A stretch of 17,139 nt of DNA from Chloroflexota bacterium (GTDB lineage Bacteria > Chloroflexota > Ktedonobacteria > Ktedonobacterales > Ktedonobacteraceae): contig VBJK01000455.1 in the NCBI GenBank assembly GCA_005879655.1, forward strand, positions 4,937 through 22,075. Reading direction: 5' to 3'. How positions within the stretch are numbered: position 1 is the stretch's first letter; every line of letters begins with the position of its first letter. Shown piece by piece: positions 1 through 7,216 of this stretch. The notes below the pieces were generated by a model, which saw only the letters and a program-made list of their open reading frames with translations, did not search any database and was not told the origin of the DNA. A program made the position numbers and the translations under genes.

Positions 1-1558
1 CTTGCTCAGAGGTAGGCAACGTGCCTATCCACGGCTTCCCGAGTACCTTTTCTGTCACGGTCATCACTTGATACTGGGAAAGATGTTCGGCAAAATGCTC
101 TAACACCGGGGTAAGATCTAGCCCAAGCTCTGTATGTCCGATCACATAATTACGCAGTTTTTCTTCTACCGTTAATGTATACTTGGGACCAGACGGCCTG
201 CCAAAGCGATGCATCCACAGCAGCCAGGGCAGACAGAGACAGTGTCTGCCAGCTTGCCGGAACTTTTCATGAATATAGCCTTCCTCTCCACCAAACCCCC
301 GAAACTCAGGATTAAAGCCGAGCCAGGCACGTTTCGTACAACTGAATACACCTAAACCTTGCATGGGGATCTCGAAAGGTTCACCATTGGGGTCCTGCCC
401 TCTAGGATCATTGCCCCACGTTCCCCACATTTGTGCTCTCCACTGTGGCTCGAAATGGGTAGCAATAGTTTTCTTATCATCCAAGAGCAAGGGACCTTGC
501 AGCAGATCATTGCAAGCAGGATGCTCGCGGTAGAACTGTTTGAGTCGGGCAATGGCACCCGGCGCAAATAACACATGGCAATCGCAACATAAGACCGCAT
601 TACCTCGTGCTTCCCTAAAGACAAGATCGCGGGGAGCCGCCGTACCAGTGACATCTGTTGCTCTGATATAGCGTGCCCCCTTAATCCACCTTTCGACCAG
701 TTTTTTGGTCTCATCGCACCCATAGTTATCAATCACCAGCAGCTCTGTATGCTCTAGATCCTGGTAGAGTTGGAGAGCCTGCAACGTGAAGTACACCCCA
801 TCAAAGTCGTTATAGACTGCCATCCCTATGGTCAGTTCTATATCCTTCGACTGCTCCTGTATTGGCGTAGAGGGCATCGCTGGCAGTTCCACACTTGTAG
901 ATGGAGCAATAACAGTGCTCCTGCCTTCTTCAGAGGTGGCCGTGAAAACGGATGAGAAAGGAGCCACCGTCAGACTCACAGCTGAGAGTTCCTCCACATC
1001 ATCCTCAGTAGTCGGTTGTACTTCCAATGCCTCAATGCGCAGCAGCAACCGTCCCTGTTGGCTGAGCGCATGAAACTGGACCCAGACCACCAAGAGCAAG
1101 AGCGCTGACAGAACCACGGCAATCAGCAGTCCGATACGCTGAACCATGCTCAGTGGAGCAAGCCAATCTAGCACGCCAGGACCGACATTATACTGGCCCT
1201 GCCAGAGCATGAAAGCGACGATACCAGCGAGCACAAGGTGAAATCCCAGCTTCAGCCAACTTCCGATCCCTGTGTGCCTTTGCCCAACATCATGACGCTC
1301 TGGCTGCCGCCCACGGACTAGCTGGGAGCCAATGCTAGCTACGGAGAGCAGTAACAAGGCACATGCAGCACGAGTAGCCCACCAGGCAGTGAGCGTCGGT
1401 ATGAGCGCCACAGCCACCACCAGCTCAGCTAGCGGAAGCAAGACAGCAAAGCCGCGCAAGGTCTGTCGTGAGCCAGCTATATTAGCCAATTTAGCCAGTC
1501 CGGCCCTGACAAAAATGAAAGCGAGTAGCAAACGTAAGAACAAAAATGCTAGACCCAT
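1..1558 (-). CDS. MauE/DoxX-like membrane domain fused to family-2 glycosyltransferase (C-terminus beyond window)
   Basis: I translated the minus strand from ATG 1558-1556 to base 1 as one open frame, 519 residues with no stop, so the C-terminus lies outside. Residues 1-165 are a MauE-like module with about four hydrophobic segments. It has the family landmarks: 'VRAGLAKLAN' (17-26), 'LLPLAELVVAVALIP' (40-54), and 'RGRQPERHDVGQ' (82-93), where redox-linked homologues have a CxCFG motif; both Cys are replaced here. It ends in 'QQGRLLLRIEALE' (167-179), the usual linker to a TlpA/thioredoxin domain. Instead, an acidic/Ser-Thr linker (180-239) leads to a GT2 domain: 'LTIGMAVYNDFDGV' (242-255), 'LLVIDNYGCDET' (274-285), a DxD-like 'CDCH' (325-328) and 'GFGGEEGYIHEKFRQAG' (421-437). 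The RBS is AAGGAAAAGAGAA just upstream. It would be an inner-membrane sugar transferase; acceptor and donor are unknown. The fusion is seen directly; the function is inferred. Confidence 0.85.
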   Translation of the reverse strand, partial: MGLAFLFLRLLLAFIFVRAGLAKLANIAGSRQTLRGFAVLLPLAELVVAVALIPTLTAWWATRAACALLLLSVASIGSQLVRGRQPERHDVGQRHTGIGSWLKLGFHLVLAGIVAFMLWQGQYNVGPGVLDWLAPLSMVQRIGLLIAVVLSALLLLVVWVQFHALSQQGRLLLRIEALEVQPTTEDDVEELSAVSLTVAPFSSVFTATSEEGRSTVIAPSTSVELPAMPSTPIQEQSKDIELTIGMAVYNDFDGVYFTLQALQLYQDLEHTELLVIDNYGCDETKKLVERWIKGARYIRATDVTGTAAPRDLVFREARGNAVLCCDCHVLFAPGAIARLKQFYREHPACNDLLQGPLLLDDKKTIATHFEPQWRAQMWGTWGNDPRGQDPNGEPFEIPMQGLGVFSCTKRAWLGFNPEFRGFGGEEGYIHEKFRQAGRHCLCLPWLLWMHRFGRPSGPKYTLTVEEKLRNYVIGHTELGLDLTPVLEHFAEHLSQYQVMTVTEKVLGKPWIGTLPTSEQ

Positions 1559-1583
1559 AAAGTTCTCTTTTCCTTAAAGCTGA

Positions 1584-1608
1584 CAGGACTGCTTATTCAG
1601 CAGTCCTG
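1584..1608. promoter_or_regulatory. 9-bp perfect hairpin upstream of the membrane glycosyltransferase gene
   Basis: CAGGACTGC and GCAGTCCTG are perfect inverted arms separated by TTATTCA, about 25 bases before the ATG at 1558. No T-run follows on either strand, so it is not a standard terminator. It may be an operator or a leader hairpin; no regulator is identifiable. Confidence 0.4.
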
Positions 1609-1638
1609 CCACTGAGCACCGATCATGCTCAATCTGCT

Positions 1639-1760
1639 CTAGTGCAGAACCCCAAAACCCTTTGGGGAATGGGAGAATTTGGGGACACCCCAAAACCCGC
1701 CAGGGTGACTTCGCCAAATGCCACCCCCAATCCCTACCACCTCTCGTGTTTCTGCACTAG
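1639..1760. repeat. 122-bp MITE-like element with 11-bp terminal inverted repeats
   Basis: The ends are CTAGTGCAGAA (1639-1649) and its exact complement TTCTGCACTAG (1750-1760). Inside are two short hairpins built on the same word: CCCCAAA-ACCC-TTTGGGG (1650-1667) and TTTGGGG-ACA-CCCCAAA (1678-1694). There is no coding capacity and no clear target duplication. Size and architecture fit a MITE or other non-autonomous palindromic repeat. It sits between the Tat-signal gene and the glycosyltransferase gene, both read leftward, and could attenuate transcription between them. Confidence 0.55.
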
Positions 1761-1829
1761 ACATTAGTGACCTGCGACACCGCTATTGGTAATAGGCGGT
1801 TTGCTGGTAGACACCTTGAGCAGCAGATG

Positions 1830-2225
1830 CTACTGAGAAGTTGTTGGTGGAACCGTTGTTGGTGGAACCGTTGTTGGTGGAACCGTCGTCGGTGGAACCG
1901 TCGTCGGTGGAACCGTCGTCGGTGGAACCGTCGTCGGTGGAACCGTTGTTGGTGGAACCGTCGTCGGTGGAACCGTTGTTGGTGCAACTGTGGTTGTGGT
2001 TGTTGGTGGACAGGTCGTTGTCGTCTTTGGTGGATGGGTCGTTGTCGTCTTTGGTGGATGGGTCGTTGAAGGTTCGTCTTTCTTGCTATGCGCCAGAACT
2101 TGCTGTGGGAACAACCCAGCCAAAGAGCCACCACCCACTACCCCCAGAACCCTTTTGAGGGCGTGGCGACGCGATGCTGGGGTGGCCAGGGCTTTGGTAA
2201 ATGCATCAAAGGTTTTCGGTTTCAT
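1830..2225 (-). CDS. Tat-signal secreted protein with Thr/Pro pentapeptide repeats
   Basis: A 131-residue protein from ATG 2225-2223, stop TAG at 1832-1830, preceded by a purine-rich AGAAAGA. Residues 1-46 look like a twin-arginine export signal: 'SRRHALKR' (18-25), a glycine-rich hydrophobic stretch (26-40) and a possible cleavage after 'QVLA' (42-45). The mature part is low-complexity: two 'HPPKTTTT' copies (57-71), a single Cys (72), a Thr run, 'VAPTT', then nine consecutive VPPTT units (85-129) and Ser-Gln. No enzymatic domain exists. This resembles stalk or cell-wall Pro/Thr linkers, which in other secreted proteins are often O-glycosylated. The neighbouring gene downstream encodes a membrane glycosyltransferase, so it is a candidate substrate, but that is inference. 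Repeat number may vary by slippage. Confidence 0.65.
   Translation of the reverse strand: MKPKTFDAFTKALATPASRRHALKRVLGVVGGGSLAGLFPQQVLAHSKKDEPSTTHPPKTTTTHPPKTTTTCPPTTTTTVAPTTVPPTTVPPTTVPPTTVPPTTVPPTTVPPTTVPPTTVPPTTVPPTTSQ
1840..1989. repeat. 15-bp tandem repeat array, nine units plus one degenerate
   Basis: Nine head-to-tail 15-bp units (1840-1974) differ only in GTTGTT versus GTCGTC before a constant GGTGGAACC. A tenth diverged unit, GTTGTTGGTGCAACT, ends at 1989. Read on the minus strand they encode Thr-Val-Pro-Pro-Thr. Near identity with synonymous changes indicates recent expansion under protein-level constraint. Two 24-bp copies encoding 'HPPKTTTT' follow at about 2017-2064. Confidence 0.85.
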
Positions 2226-2773
2226 TTTTGTTTATATCTTTCTATAGGAACAATGGGTACTTCACATGCACGTGACAACACGCAAAACATATAATGACTT
2301 TCACATGGATAGGACAGCATGTAAAGCATAAAGGAAGATCATCACTGGAGAGGAAAAGTCCTCGGATCAGGTCTCTTGTCATGAAGTGTCATAGAAACAT
2401 GCCAGTGAAGACGAGAGATTAGGGTGCAGATGAGCACATTCCCCAATGAACTCATCCGTGTTGGCATCTGCCAGCACAGAGCTAGCTGTGCATGAGCTGG
2501 ATTAAATCGATTACAAGATGTGTACAAGATAAAGGTGGACTCGGCAAAAGTGAGTCGAGCTAAACTACCACACAAGCAACTCCATATAAAGAAGGGATCA
2601 AGCCACATTCTTGTTAAAAAAAACGTGCTACCGATTTAGCAACTCTTGCCGCCTAGTATACCTCATAAATTAATAAATTACAATGCATAGATATGACCAG
2701 ATAGGGCTTTGAAGTTTAGTAGGTTAGTCATGGTATATCGATGGTATGTCATACTGTGTGAAGCAGTACTAAA
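2226..2773. other. Spacer with no recognisable gene, AT-rich toward its right side
   Basis: Between the leftward Tat-signal gene and the rightward defence module I see no convincing coding region. It holds only short inverted repeats, for example GCACAG-AGCTAG-CTGTGC (2474-2491) and GTATG-T-CATAC near 2744-2754. The composition changes to AT-rich at about 2610, which may be the left border of the transferred defence island. No attachment site or tRNA was seen. Confidence 0.5.
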
Positions 2774-2953
2774 ATGAACAAAATTGAACGAGATACTGTC
2801 AAGCGCATTGAGGAGGGCGAAAGAGATAATCACAGAGTGCCTAGTAAGCAACTTAATATGAAAGAAATTTCATGTAAAAAAATGTATGAAGGGTGCTATA
2901 ATAATCGGGTTAAAGCTAGAGCTAGCGATTTTAATTTTGTTCATGATATCTAG
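2774..2953 (+). CDS. Doubtful small ORF upstream of hamA, 59 residues
   Basis: ATG 2774 to TAG 2953 encodes a charged 59-residue peptide starting 'MNKIERDTVKRIEEGERDNH' and containing two Cys (41 and 47). I recognise no family. Codon use is AT-rich like the downstream hamA/hamB genes, and it lies on the same strand 120 bp before hamA, so it could be a small accessory protein of the defence locus. Against it, there is no clear ribosome-binding site and a good -10 box (TATAAT, 2897-2902) sits inside it. It may be a chance ORF or a decayed gene. Confidence 0.3.
   Translation: MNKIERDTVKRIEEGERDNHRVPSKQLNMKEISCKKMYEGCYNNRVKARASDFNFVHDI
2897..2902 (+). promoter_or_regulatory. Candidate -10 box for the Hachiman operon
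   Basis: A perfect TATAAT lies 170 bp before hamA; the -35 region at optimal spacing (TGTAAA) is weak. A second AT-rich -10 candidate, TATATA (3050-3055), is closer to the gene. A short GGGAA-GTTC-TTCCC hairpin (3021-3034) lies between. Which one is used cannot be decided from sequence. Confidence 0.3.
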
Positions 2954-3073
2954 CTTAACTACTCTATGAGAGAGGTGAAGTCTCAGGTGATATTACAAAC
3001 TGACCGGACTACTGAATGAGGGGAAGTTCTTCCCATTCTTATGAAGTTTTATATAGAATGTTGAGGATTATCG

Positions 3074-3916
3074 ATGACAGTCCCCTTCGTGCTCACAGAT
3101 AAGTTGGACTTTGATGAGCATCATTTTCGTGTCTACGAGCCAAATGGCAGTCCAGAAGCAGATTGGCTGAGTCCTCTGGCTCAGGAGTACATAGAACTTC
3201 TCACTCATCGTGAAACTGCTCCTAGAAAAATAATCATCAATCAAAGCGATCTACAGATGGATGTATCTCGCATCCAAAAATACCTGAAGAAGGCATCTAT
3301 CCCAAAGTATAAAGCAGGAAATTTTAATGTTGTTCGTAGCGACTTCGGCGAGCTTCTCTGCTATATGATTCTTGAACGTGACTACGGCACGTCATTTGGA
3401 GCTAAAAGCATATGTCACCGTGAGCTGAGAGATAGCACAGGTCGTGGTATAGATGCGATTGGTATTGAACTCGATAATGAAGGGCTACTCACGCTTGTAC
3501 TTTGCGAAGTCAAGGTGTCTGATGAAAAAAAATCTCCTCCTCACGTTGTCGATGATAGTGAAGACAGCCTGGGTAAACAACACCGCCATCATCTGGATAA
3601 CTTAGATGAAGCTACAAAAGATAAAGTATGGCGTGCAATGAAATTTACGAAAGACCAAGACACTGCTGATCTTTTAACAAGAGCAGCAATCTGCCTTGAA
3701 GAGAAACAATTAGGTAAGCTCCGTATTATTATAAGTAGTGTCTTAATTCGTCCAAAAACAAAATATACACAAGCTGATTTTGGAAGTTTCCGAAAAAAAC
3801 CGAGCAAGTACGATCCTGCCACTATTCGGTTCCTGGTCGCTTGCATTCCCGCTGACACAGATGTTATCATTAATAAATGGTATGACGTTGTCGAAAAGAC
3901 GGAGGCACCTCTTTGA
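3074..3916 (+). CDS. hamA: HamA-like DUF1837 nuclease of a Hachiman anti-phage system
   Basis: 280 residues, a usual length for the family, from ATG 3074 with GAGG seven bases upstream. The central part has a PD-(D/E)xK-like nuclease layout: 'SDFGELLCYMILE' (89-101), 'STGRGIDAIGI' (121-131) with Asp127, and 'LVLCEVKVS' (141-149) with the E-x-K pair Glu145/Lys147. This matches DUF1837 of HamA/AbpA. In Hachiman, HamA is a DNase held inactive by the HamB helicase and released when DNA integrity is disturbed by phage, degrading DNA and aborting infection. The stop overlaps the next start by four bases (TTGA), so the two are translationally coupled. Base composition is more AT-rich than the flanking metabolic genes, suggesting transfer. 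The family call rests on motifs plus the adjacent helicase; AbpA is the close alternative. Confidence 0.82.
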   Translation: MTVPFVLTDKLDFDEHHFRVYEPNGSPEADWLSPLAQEYIELLTHRETAPRKIIINQSDLQMDVSRIQKYLKKASIPKYKAGNFNVVRSDFGELLCYMILERDYGTSFGAKSICHRELRDSTGRGIDAIGIELDNEGLLTLVLCEVKVSDEKKSPPHVVDDSEDSLGKQHRHHLDNLDEATKDKVWRAMKFTKDQDTADLLTRAAICLEEKQLGKLRIIISSVLIRPKTKYTQADFGSFRKKPSKYDPATIRFLVACIPADTDVIINKWYDVVEKTEAPL

Positions 3917-5781
3917 ATAACACCTTACTACAGACAACGTTAAAAGATCTGAACATCCCCTTTTTTATTCAGCAAGCAGATCATGCCACTCTTGCTCGCA
4001 TGATTGCTTCATCGCAAACAGACGATACCAATCAACACACTCCAGAGAAACTCCCAAGATACGGGTTCATTTATGAAAAACAAGGCATAAGAGTATTCAA
4101 GCAACTGATGGCCAAACAAAAAAATGTAAATAAAAATGATATGCTTGAACACTTCCAAAAAGCCTTCATCTGTTGGCGTGCTCTTGTCTCACTGCCAGAG
4201 GAGCCACACAAACCACTCAATGGTCATATTTCCACTACTGGCATCAGATTTGTTGAAAAAGAATTTCAAGATGAACTGCTCCCTGCCCATTTAACGCTTG
4301 CCTTTCGTCTCGGTGTATCGGGTCTCCTTGCAGAACTCACAGCAGAAGCACGTCTGGATTTAAAAAAATTTCAGTTCTCACCGCAAGAAAATCTTCAAGC
4401 CAATTGGCGTAGTATTGTTGTTGAATATATCTTTAGCGCATTTGTTCTTCTTGTCCGCAAAGATAAAGGCTGGGAAGATATTCATCAGGCGTTAACTAGT
4501 ATCAATAGATTAAGACAATTCCAGGATAATTATGAAGAGCACTATCTTGAAAGCATAGAAGAATCAGAAGAACAAACTTTAGCAGCACTTGAACTCATCG
4601 GCCTTTATCATCTTGCTCAGCTCATTACTCTTGTGGGTGAATATCTTCAAACAGGTGAGCCGGGCAACGATAAAGTAAATCTTCGTCTAGATCGTCATCA
4701 TGAACAGGCAACAGCTACTTTTGAAGAAACAAAGCAACCATTACTAGCACATCTGGCTGACCTTTTATGGGCCGGATGTAGAGAGCTGGTACAAAATGCT
4801 ATTTGGACACATGTAAGTCGTCTCGGTGAAAATGCCCAAAAATATGTGCAATTGCTTACCGCAAGCGCCCGTGAGCAACCTGTACTTGAACTTTGGCCGA
4901 GTCAACAAGAGGCATTTCGTCGTCATTTACTTGACTCTTATCAACGAGCTATCCTCGTGGAAATGCCAACTAGTGCTGGCAAAACTCTTCTTGCAAAATT
5001 TGCGGTCATCCAAACTAAAGCTCTCAATCCAAATAGTGTTATCGCCTATGTTGTTCCCACACGGGCCCTGGTTAATCAAGTAACTCTCGACTTCAGGATG
5101 GATTTTCGTCAGATTATGCAAGTAGAACAAACTATACCAGTTTTTGAGCTAGATCCTACAGAAGAACGGCTTCTCAAAAATAATGTTGATATCCTTGTTA
5201 CAACACCTGAAAAGCTTGATCTTCTTATTAGAAGTGAACATCCTGTCACAAAAAAAATTTCTTTGGTAGTTGCTGATGAAGCCCATAACATTGGTGAAGG
5301 GGATCGTGGTGCTCGCTTAGAGCTATTACTTGGCACTATTAAACGTGACCGACCAAGAGCACGTTTTTTGCTACTATCACCTTTTTTACCGAATGGTCAA
5401 GAGCTTGTGCAATGGCTTGGTGATGATCAAGCTCTACCACCCATTTCCATTGACTGGAAACCAAGTCGCAAATTGGTTGGTTCAGTCCAATCAACAAAAA
5501 GTCAAGGCCAATGGACATTAGAATTTGAGACCTTACCAACCGCTCACGTAATGGACATACGCCCATTTATGAAAATTAATGTTGGACAAATCTCTGCTCG
5601 AATTACTTCTATTGAAGCACTTACAGAGGCAACTGTTCAGGCTCTATCAAAGCGCGGGACGCTACTTATTCTTTGTCATGGCCCTGGAACATCGGTCACA
5701 CGAGCTAAACAAATCACCACAAATTGGAGACAGAACTTGGTAAGCATTGCGATATTGCACAATGTTTACGCCATGGAGTAG
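3913..5781 (+). CDS. hamB: HamB-like superfamily 2 helicase, N-terminal part (frameshifted)
   Basis: Starts at TTG 3913, overlapping the hamA stop, with GGAGG (3901-3905) seven bases before. Residues 1-325 are an alpha-helical N-terminal extension typical of HamB. RecA domain 1 follows: 'LWPSQQEAFRRHLL' (327-340, Q-motif-like), Walker A 'MPTSAGKT' (351-358), 'VPTRAL' (381-386), 'TTPEKLD' (430-436), DEAH (455-458) in 'VVADEAHNIGEGD', and 'LLLSPFLPN' (486-494). Domain 2 begins at 'GTLLILCHGPGTS' (582-594). The frame then loses homology and ends at TAG 5781. The rest of domain 2, with the motifs before and including V and VI, continues in another frame from about 5724. As written this product lacks the arginine-finger motif and could not hydrolyse ATP productively. 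It would be the sensor/helicase partner of HamA. Confidence 0.82.
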   Translation: MNNTLLQTTLKDLNIPFFIQQADHATLARMIASSQTDDTNQHTPEKLPRYGFIYEKQGIRVFKQLMAKQKNVNKNDMLEHFQKAFICWRALVSLPEEPHKPLNGHISTTGIRFVEKEFQDELLPAHLTLAFRLGVSGLLAELTAEARLDLKKFQFSPQENLQANWRSIVVEYIFSAFVLLVRKDKGWEDIHQALTSINRLRQFQDNYEEHYLESIEESEEQTLAALELIGLYHLAQLITLVGEYLQTGEPGNDKVNLRLDRHHEQATATFEETKQPLLAHLADLLWAGCRELVQNAIWTHVSRLGENAQKYVQLLTASAREQPVLELWPSQQEAFRRHLLDSYQRAILVEMPTSAGKTLLAKFAVIQTKALNPNSVIAYVVPTRALVNQVTLDFRMDFRQIMQVEQTIPVFELDPTEERLLKNNVDILVTTPEKLDLLIRSEHPVTKKISLVVADEAHNIGEGDRGARLELLLGTIKRDRPRARFLLLSPFLPNGQELVQWLGDDQALPPISIDWKPSRKLVGSVQSTKSQGQWTLEFETLPTAHVMDIRPFMKINVGQISARITSIEALTEATVQALSKRGTLLILCHGPGTSVTRAKQITTNWRQNLVSIAILHNVYAME

Positions 5782-7076
5782 CTTACCACCATGCTGGACT
5801 TTCCCAAGAAGCACGGTGGCTTATAGAAGGACTTATTCGAGACCGTCTAGTAAATGTCGTCTGTGGTACAACTACTCTTGCCCAAGGTATTAATTTTCCC
5901 ATCACAACAGTCATCATAGAAACGCTGCGCAAAGGGAAAACAGGAAGATTATCCTTCCAGGACTTTTGGAATATTGCAGGTAGAGCAGGGCGTACGCTTA
6001 TTGATGTTGTTGGAACTATTGTTTTTCCTACCCCAAGTAAAGCAAAGCGACAAGAATATATTGACTTTCTAAAAAATGATGCTAAGGAAGTAGCAAGTCA
6101 GCTCATGGAACTCATCGCGAATGCAGATGAAATTAGTAAGAAGTTTGATCTTGAAACCCTACGAGCCAATTCAAGGCTGTCTCCTCTTCTTCAATTTCTT
6201 GCCCATGCAATGCGTGTGTCTGGGAATGAAAATTTGGCTGATGAAGTTGAAGAGCTACTAAGGGCTAGTCTCGTCTATCACCAAGTTCAAAAACGAAGTC
6301 CAGATGCAGCGGGAAAGTTAATTAAAATCTGCCGCTCTTATTTAGAACATGCCCGCCAATACCAAAGCATTCTCGACCTTGCTGATCGCACGGGTTTTGC
6401 GACTCCAAGTGTTCTCGAACTTCTCTCTCGAAAGGAACATAACAACGAGATCACTCGCGCGATAAATTGGAGATCGAGCAGATTGTTCGGTAATAATATA
6501 AATCCATTGAGAAAGCGTATAGAAGCTATTGCAGATCTACCAGAAATAAGGCTTGGACAAGATGAAGGCTATTCTCCCAATGCTGAGAAGGTCGCACGTA
6601 TCTTACGTGACTGGGTGAATGGAAAGACCCTCGAAGAATTGGCTCAGAATTATGGAAACCAGGATCTTGAGCCAAGTAGACAAGTTGTAGATTTCTCCAA
6701 GTACCTATTCTCAATACTAAGCACCATATCATGGGGTATTGGAGCGTTAGAAACAGTATGCTTGGGTAATGAACAATCACATATTAGCGACATAAACTAT
6801 ATTCCATCTATGATATTCTTTGGAGTGCAAAGAAAAGAAGCTATTTGGCTACGTATGGCTGGTGTTCCCCGTATTGTGGCTAATGGTCTAGCTGACATTT
6901 GGAAACAGAGTATTGCCGATGAGCCAAAAAGCTATGACGGAATTCGTGAGTGGGTCGCCAACCTATCAGATAGTGACTGGCAAAAAGCTATTCCCAGTGG
7001 AACTACTTTAACGCCAAGCGATATGCGCTTGATCTGGCAGGACTTCATGGGAGAAAGGGATAAGGCAGGATATTAA
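5724..7076 (+). CDS. hamB: HamB-like helicase, C-terminal part in shifted frame
   Basis: 450 residues if counted from TTG 5724, but it has no ribosome-binding site and is best read as the remainder of the preceding gene after a frame change. It carries 'LRHGVAYHHAGLS' (15-27), motif V 'VCGTTTLAQGINFP' (46-59), motif VI 'IAGRAGRT' (84-91) and a long helical tail as in Ski2/Hel308-like HamB proteins. An in-frame stop at 5706-5708 and the upstream frame's stop at 5779-5781 confine the shift to 5709-5778. The join corresponds to loss of one base modulo three. The stretch between motif IV and 'GVAYHHAGL' is also shorter than I would expect, so a small deletion is possible. Joined length would be about 1,050 residues, suitable for HamB. 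Either a natural inactivation or a sequence error. Confidence 0.8.
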   Translation: METELGKHCDIAQCLRHGVAYHHAGLSQEARWLIEGLIRDRLVNVVCGTTTLAQGINFPITTVIIETLRKGKTGRLSFQDFWNIAGRAGRTLIDVVGTIVFPTPSKAKRQEYIDFLKNDAKEVASQLMELIANADEISKKFDLETLRANSRLSPLLQFLAHAMRVSGNENLADEVEELLRASLVYHQVQKRSPDAAGKLIKICRSYLEHARQYQSILDLADRTGFATPSVLELLSRKEHNNEITRAINWRSSRLFGNNINPLRKRIEAIADLPEIRLGQDEGYSPNAEKVARILRDWVNGKTLEELAQNYGNQDLEPSRQVVDFSKYLFSILSTISWGIGALETVCLGNEQSHISDINYIPSMIFFGVQRKEAIWLRMAGVPRIVANGLADIWKQSIADEPKSYDGIREWVANLSDSDWQKAIPSGTTLTPSDMRLIWQDFMGERDKAGY

Positions 7077-7084
7077 CCACTAAG

Positions 7085-7126
7085 CATGGTGGCAACCAAC
7101 GATGAGGATCGTTAGTTGCTACCATG
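7085..7126. terminator. Bidirectional hairpin between hamB and glmS
   Basis: Arms of 19 bases (7085-7103 and 7108-7126, starting CATGGT and ending ACCATG) pair at 18 positions counting one G-T wobble, around a GAGG loop. It begins nine bases after the hamB stop and lies about 90 bases beyond the convergent glmS stop. T-rich sequence follows but there is no strict T-run. It would serve both converging genes and marks the right edge of the defence module. Confidence 0.7.
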
Positions 7127-7216
7127 TTTCGCAGCTTTATTTAACGCTTGCGCTTAATTTCATAGCAACGACTTAAACACCCCATGTATACAGCCGAGGA
7201 AAACCTCCACCTCACC

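Noticed and set aside
352..732. A 126-residue minus-strand reading frame
   Set aside because: It lies in a different frame inside the glycosyltransferase domain, which I translated continuously through this region; it is a shadow.
1840..1989. CRISPR-like direct repeats
   Set aside because: Units are contiguous 15-mers without spacers and encode a protein repeat.
1767..2247. Several plus-strand and alternative minus-strand frames over the repeat array
   Set aside because: A 15-bp repeat keeps several frames open automatically. Only the minus-strand frame with a signal peptide and RBS is credible.
2342..2608. An 88-residue minus-strand ORF
   Set aside because: No recognisable family, no ribosome-binding site, and an amino-acid make-up typical of random open frames.
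5724..7076. An independent C-terminal helicase gene starting at TTG 5724
   Set aside because: No SD and the start would fall in the middle of RecA domain 2; better explained as the continuation of hamB after a frame change.
7085..7126. Attachment site or IS end for the defence island
   Set aside because: The inverted repeat is a compact hairpin between converging genes and fits a terminator better; no matching copy was seen on the left side.
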